This document shows positions 59,911 through 64,000 of a DNA stretch of 64,000 nucleotides, in pieces. The translations under genes and the position numbers were made by a program. Every line of letters starts with the position of its first letter. Within the stretch, counting starts at the first letter, position 1. Under the pieces are notes generated by a model. That model saw only the letters and a list, made by a program, of their open reading frames with translations. It was not told the origin of the DNA and ran no database searches. The stretch comes from Panorpa germanica. Its lineage: Eukaryota; Arthropoda; Insecta; Mecoptera; Panorpidae. Location of the stretch: the NCBI GenBank assembly GCA_963678705.1, contig OY783214.1, positions 14,198,001 through 14,262,000 on the forward strand. Direction: 5' to 3'.

Positions 59911-60683
59911 CTACAATTAAATTTGAGAAGGAGTTAATATTGTAGCATAAGGTGCAGGCGTTAGGAGTGTTACTCGTTTTCCTGTTTTAACCAGTGTCGC
60001 CTTATCCTATGTGAAAAAACGGTAATTGTTTGCGGGTTTCATTAACAGGGAGCCCTCAAAACATATCTACATTTGATAGAAAAATTATTACAATTATTAT
60101 TACATTCTGCAAAAGCCTGCTCAGTATGCAGCTTATAAAGCGTCACATAAATGACCTCTGTGAACTAATTTAGTAATTAAATTAACGTACATATTACTTT
60201 CATATTTCTAAATAAACGACATATGGTATAATTCATATTGTAATAACATTTTTATTAAAATGAAGATTTTGATCATTAAATTAATATGTAATTTTTATAT
60301 TCTTAGAAAATTATTTAAAAAAATATTGTGTGATAATGTTATCACAAAATGAATATAAGTAAATACCTGGTAAACACAGGTATGTAACATTTACGTATAA
60401 TTTACGTTATATAAATGCTACGTTTGTGTTTCCAGGGTAACATTATTCGAATAGTTAAATTTCTATTATTATGCATAGTTGTAAGAACAACATATTTGAA
60501 CTATTTCTTTTGACCTATCTCTATTTACTTCTGGTCTGGTCAGGTGTACATTTTGTCTATAAGGGTTGTGTTGTAATTAGTTTACTAATTGTGGTACTCA
60601 TTTAGACAAAAAAAAAACAAAAATAGTTACATAGCTTATATCTCATATGGTAACTGTTTAAATATAAAAAACATAGCGGTGAT

Positions 60684-60745
60684 GAACATTAAAGTAGAAA
60701 CTTGCTCTTATGATAAAGTATGTTAATGCGGAACAACTCCAATAC
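60684..60745 (-). repeat. Short interspersed repeat R2, copy 3
   Basis: Reverse copy of the unit at 27795-27846 (ATTAAAGTAGAAA, ATGATAAAGT). Confidence 0.45.
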
Positions 60746-61615
60746 TGCCATAGTATATACGCTATGCACAGGTCTATTTGTTGTACTGTCCAAAATTAAT
60801 TAATGAAGACTCAATTACTTTTTTATGTAGAATCTTATTACAAGTTGCTATCCGGTTTTTCTTGCCGGCTCCTCAACCGCACCACGGCACTGACCCATTA
60901 ATTCGCAGTTCACAGTAACGTGGATTTAGACGGAGTCGCACCCACGTTACTACACCCTGTTACTGAAAACAATAATGCCACACAGTTTGAGTCGGCGTCA
61001 CCCGTAAAGAACATACGATTCATTCACAAAGCTACAATGGGAGAGCGTACAAACCAAGTGACACGTAATCCCTTCCAGTGTGAGAGCCACCTTATGTTTT
61101 AGTTATCTTCTCAAATAAACAATATTAACATTGAGACCTTACAATTCTCGTATTTACTCCACATTTGATACTGCATCAAATTATTCTTTACCCCACAGTT
61201 ACCCCCGTGATTCCATTAACGTTGATAAATTATTCAGATGTAAACTGGGTTTTGACATGCTCCATTTTTGTTATTTACGACAATACTTTACTTTTACTGT
61301 AAACTGTATAAATAATGTATTAGAAACTCAGCGGAGGTTACAGAAACGAATAAACCGGAAAAATAATCACGTTTTCCAAATAAAGGTAATATTATGTGTT
61401 GTCATTACAGTATTCTTTTAATTTTCATTAATTTCCATATTTAAATAACGAAATGACAAAAAACGAGGACTGTAACCTCTGTTTAATCTGGCACTTTCTA
61501 GATTAGAGATTTTACCGGATTATTGAATGTCAATATAGTTTTGATGAGACTACCAAAAATAAATAAATCAGTGGTACAAAACTATTTATTTCATCAAACA
61601 AATATTTAAATGACA

Positions 61616-61833
61616 TATAGTTCAAATTACGAGAGTTCGGCGGCGACTCATACTTAAAACAAGTTGTGGGGTATAAGCTGGCAATATTACTAAAAAGCAC
61701 TGACTCACTTATTTTTCTATAATGTATATAGAAACGAATAAGATAAAGTTCATTATTGTATTATAGATTTATACCGCTCTTATAACGTCTTTTAAGTTTA
61801 AGTCACCGCCGAACTATCGTAATTTGAACTATA
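61616..61833. mobile_element. MITE M2, complete copy
   Basis: About 218 bp with TIRs of about 38 bp: left TATAGTTCAAATTACGAGAG then TTCGGCGGCGACT; right is the inverse with four or so mismatches. The outermost TATA allows a TA target duplication, as for Tc1/mariner-type MITEs. Confidence 0.8.
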
Positions 61834-62569
61834 TCAGTGCCGTGCCATTCAGTGTCAGTGAAGAATGATATTGTTCTCTAAATATTATACGAAGGTGACG
61901 TCACAGTGATGTCACTATTTATCGTTACGTGTCGGCACTGATATGTGCGTATGGACCTTGAGGGACACATTTTTTACAAGTTGTAGTAAATTCTTTACAA
62001 GAACCATTTCAAAATGTACACCTAGTCAACATACCACATTATTAAAAATAAAAAAATAAATTTGCAATGTGATTTTTCTTACTTTTGTACATATTATGCT
62101 CTTTTAATCAAATTTATTCATAATAAATACAATTATTAAAGGCATTTTCGCCATAAATATAAAAATTGTTTTTTTTATAATTACTTATTTGTATGTATAG
62201 TTTCGGTAAAAAATATTTTTGTAAATAAAATTATATGCTTTTATCTTTTAAGAGACATGGCTTTGATATTGCTTGCTGAATGTGTGATGGACTGATCTAA
62301 TTATTGCGGTTCATTGAAGACTAACGCAGAGTTCTTGTTTTTGCTCTATTTGCATGCATCGACGAGGTACTGGCGAATCGCCCGCACCCGCCTGCGCCCT
62401 ACACATGCAGCTTGACTATAGCTTTTTGAATAAAGAGGCGTTTACTCAAACTTCTGGACAGTGCTAAAGATTCGAAAGGTGGTAGTCGAGCTGCGTATTA
62501 TTACTATGTACATAGGCAGTCTGAAAAATTACCAGCCTAACACAAAACCACCGAGCGAAATTTTAAATT

Positions 62570-62911
62570 AAAAATATTAAATTAAGAAAAACTATATTAT
62601 ATTATAACTTGCAAAATGTGATAATCTGTCAAAATGCAGTAGAATTCACATGAATTTATATTTAAAAGAAGTTTAATGTCAATTTGTCACAAAAAAAGAA
62701 ATAAAAACTATTTCACCTTCAATTTTGTCCAACTGTCGAACTGTCAAAATATATATTACTAACGACGCATGCGCACCAACTAAATTAACTAAACTCAAAT
62801 TAAAACACGAATGTGACTAGGAATGCCTATTCTGAAAACCTGTAATCTAGATTAAAATATTAGATAAAACCAGTAAATTGAATATCAAAACAGTGAGTGG
62901 GAATGAGGCTT
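62570..62911. mobile_element. MITE M1, second copy, left-truncated
   Basis: Matches 37245-37608 (AAAATGCAGTAGAATT, TTTAAAAGAAGTTTAATGTC, CAACTAAATTAACTAAACTC, GGAATGCCTATTCTGAAAAC, GTGGGAATGAGGCTTTA). The left TIR is absent. It ends directly against the mariner remnant. Confidence 0.75.
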
Positions 62912-62913
62912 TA

Positions 62914-63110
62914 GAGAACAATAGCGGCACCCAACGCATGGATAACTCTCTTATGGCCAAATCTTTAGCCAATGTATGACAAACACGTGCATCAAAATGT
63001 CCACAGCATGTGCTATCTCTCTAACCTTAATTCGACAGTTGTCTAGCACCATTTGGTGAAATTTTTCAATAGTTTCTCGTTTCTGGTCAACCAAGCTGGT
63101 ACGAGCACAT
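62914..63110 (-). pseudogene. Mariner-like transposase remnant (HTH region)
   Basis: Minus strand reads VDQKRETIEKFHQMVLDNCR, then IKVREIAHAVDI, and in a shifted frame RELSMRWVPLLFS. This is the order of the second helix-turn-helix and WVPR-type linker of mariner transposases (…RIKVREIAEAVGIS… then …RWVPRLL…). At least one frameshift and stops; the catalytic domain is missing. Confidence 0.7.
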
Positions 63111-64000
63111 TAAAATTCAGCTGCCCAAAAGTTCTCCTTGCAGAATTTCCGTAAACTATACTCTACCTATCTATGAGACGATATACCATGCATACCACTG
63201 AAATTCTATCTTAAGGCATTGTCTCTTTTTGTTCAATATGTTCATATAGTGTTATCCCTTTCTTTCAACGACAAACACAAAATCATCTAAAGCCAGTCGT
63301 ATCCCCAGTGTGAGTTCGTCCTAACATCAACTTGTTGATGTACGATTACCTTGAAACATTCTATTTTTACACAAAACATCCGCGACATGAAATATTCATC
63401 ATTGTAACATAATGAGACAACACCGTCAGCGTCACTGTGAAGCTAATATTCTTTAACCCTTGGTAAGGGCTACTCAGTACTCGGTGCTTTTGCAACCACC
63501 CTCGGGGCGCGACTGTATTTCATGAATAGGTCACATTAACCGTATTTTTCTATTCATATATTTATTTCCACCACATTCATTTTAAATTTCCATCATTTCG
63601 GAAGAAAAGTTTTCCATTTCTTATATTTCTTGATAACCGCTTTTGTTGTTAGTTAATGGAGCATATGAACCTCGGGAAGCAGAGCTGCTAACTTAAAATG
63701 ATTACCTAATGTAAAGGTTAAGGGAAAACGTATCCAGCACAGCTTAGGTTCTTAGTATTGTCTATATGGTTTAGTCATACAAATATAATAATACCAATTT
63801 ATAATGAAATTATCGGCAATACATTTTTCCGATAAAATGAAATATTGTCGGTTTGCCCCAATTAAGACTTTGTAAATATTTTTAGCATAATTGAAATATA
63901 AACAAAAAATATTTTATGATTCGCGTGGGACCAGACCATTGCTTGAATCGACTCTGATGATCTGTCATATTGGAGACCGTTATATCCAGGTTATACTACA

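Larger units (their letters stand above)
54493..64000. other. Repeat-rich interval to the window end
   Basis: No confident complete gene. Contains MITEs at 55602-55797, 57568-58207 and 61616-61833, an M1 relative at 62570-62911, a mariner remnant at 62914-63110 and one exon-like minus-strand segment (59788-59910). A GC-richer stretch at 55890-56040 with CCCGTTCCCGTTTCC-type repeats, and another at 62350-62410, are unexplained. Confidence 0.5.

Noticed and set aside
60361..60445. Small inverted pair CCTGGTAAACACA / TGTGTTTCCAGGG
   Set aside because: Arms are about 14 bp with mismatches, too short to call a transposon.
1..64000. CRISPR arrays, operons, bacterial or viral inserts, rRNA genes
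   Set aside because: Looked for on both strands; nothing seen. Gene structure is eukaryotic throughout.

Overview
The window is eukaryotic nuclear DNA, about two-thirds A+T, with GT-AG introns from tens of bases to 6.7 kb, AATAAA polyadenylation signals and many short non-autonomous DNA transposons. The gene set and the mariner, hAT and Harbinger-like remnants point to an arthropod, most likely an insect; I cannot name the species. One 200-N assembly gap lies at 45064-45263.

Layout. 566-1159 (-): a single-exon membrane protein I do not recognise. 6673-8618 (-): GTF3C5, a TFIIIC subunit, 8 exons. 9844-13070 (+): FBXW5, an F-box/WD-repeat ubiquitin-ligase adaptor, 10 exons, head to head with GTF3C5. 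14021-16647 (-): PPP1R11 (inhibitor-3 of protein phosphatase 1), 4 exons, tail to tail with FBXW5. 14845-16410 (-): SUGCT, a mitochondrial class III CoA-transferase, lying wholly inside PPP1R11 intron 1 on the same strand. 18644-36852 (+): an SLC23-family nucleobase/ascorbate transporter, 12 exons, head to head with PPP1R11. All five multi-exon models were built by hand. Exon phases join without a frame break, and each runs from ATG to stop.

From 36.9 kb onward the window is gene-poor and rich in repeats. It holds one good coding exon (about 53719-54492 +, a basic protein with two membrane segments), two minus-strand exon-like segments that both measure 123 nt in phase 1-1 (59788-59910 and 40190-40312), and two decayed mariner transposase fragments.

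The genes are housekeeping or metabolic and do not form one pathway: Pol III transcription, ubiquitination, PP1 control, glutarate/succinyl-CoA metabolism and membrane transport. I see no new multi-gene system. The most notable structures are the same-strand nested SUGCT gene and a well-preserved set of MITEs. These include a 936-bp hAT-like element with an exact 8-bp target duplication and an inner palindrome, a 640-bp TTAA element, a 685-bp element with near-perfect termini, Harbinger-like elements with TTA/TAA duplications, a 537-bp element with roughly 130-bp inverted repeats, and an 80-bp satellite-like monomer found at four places.
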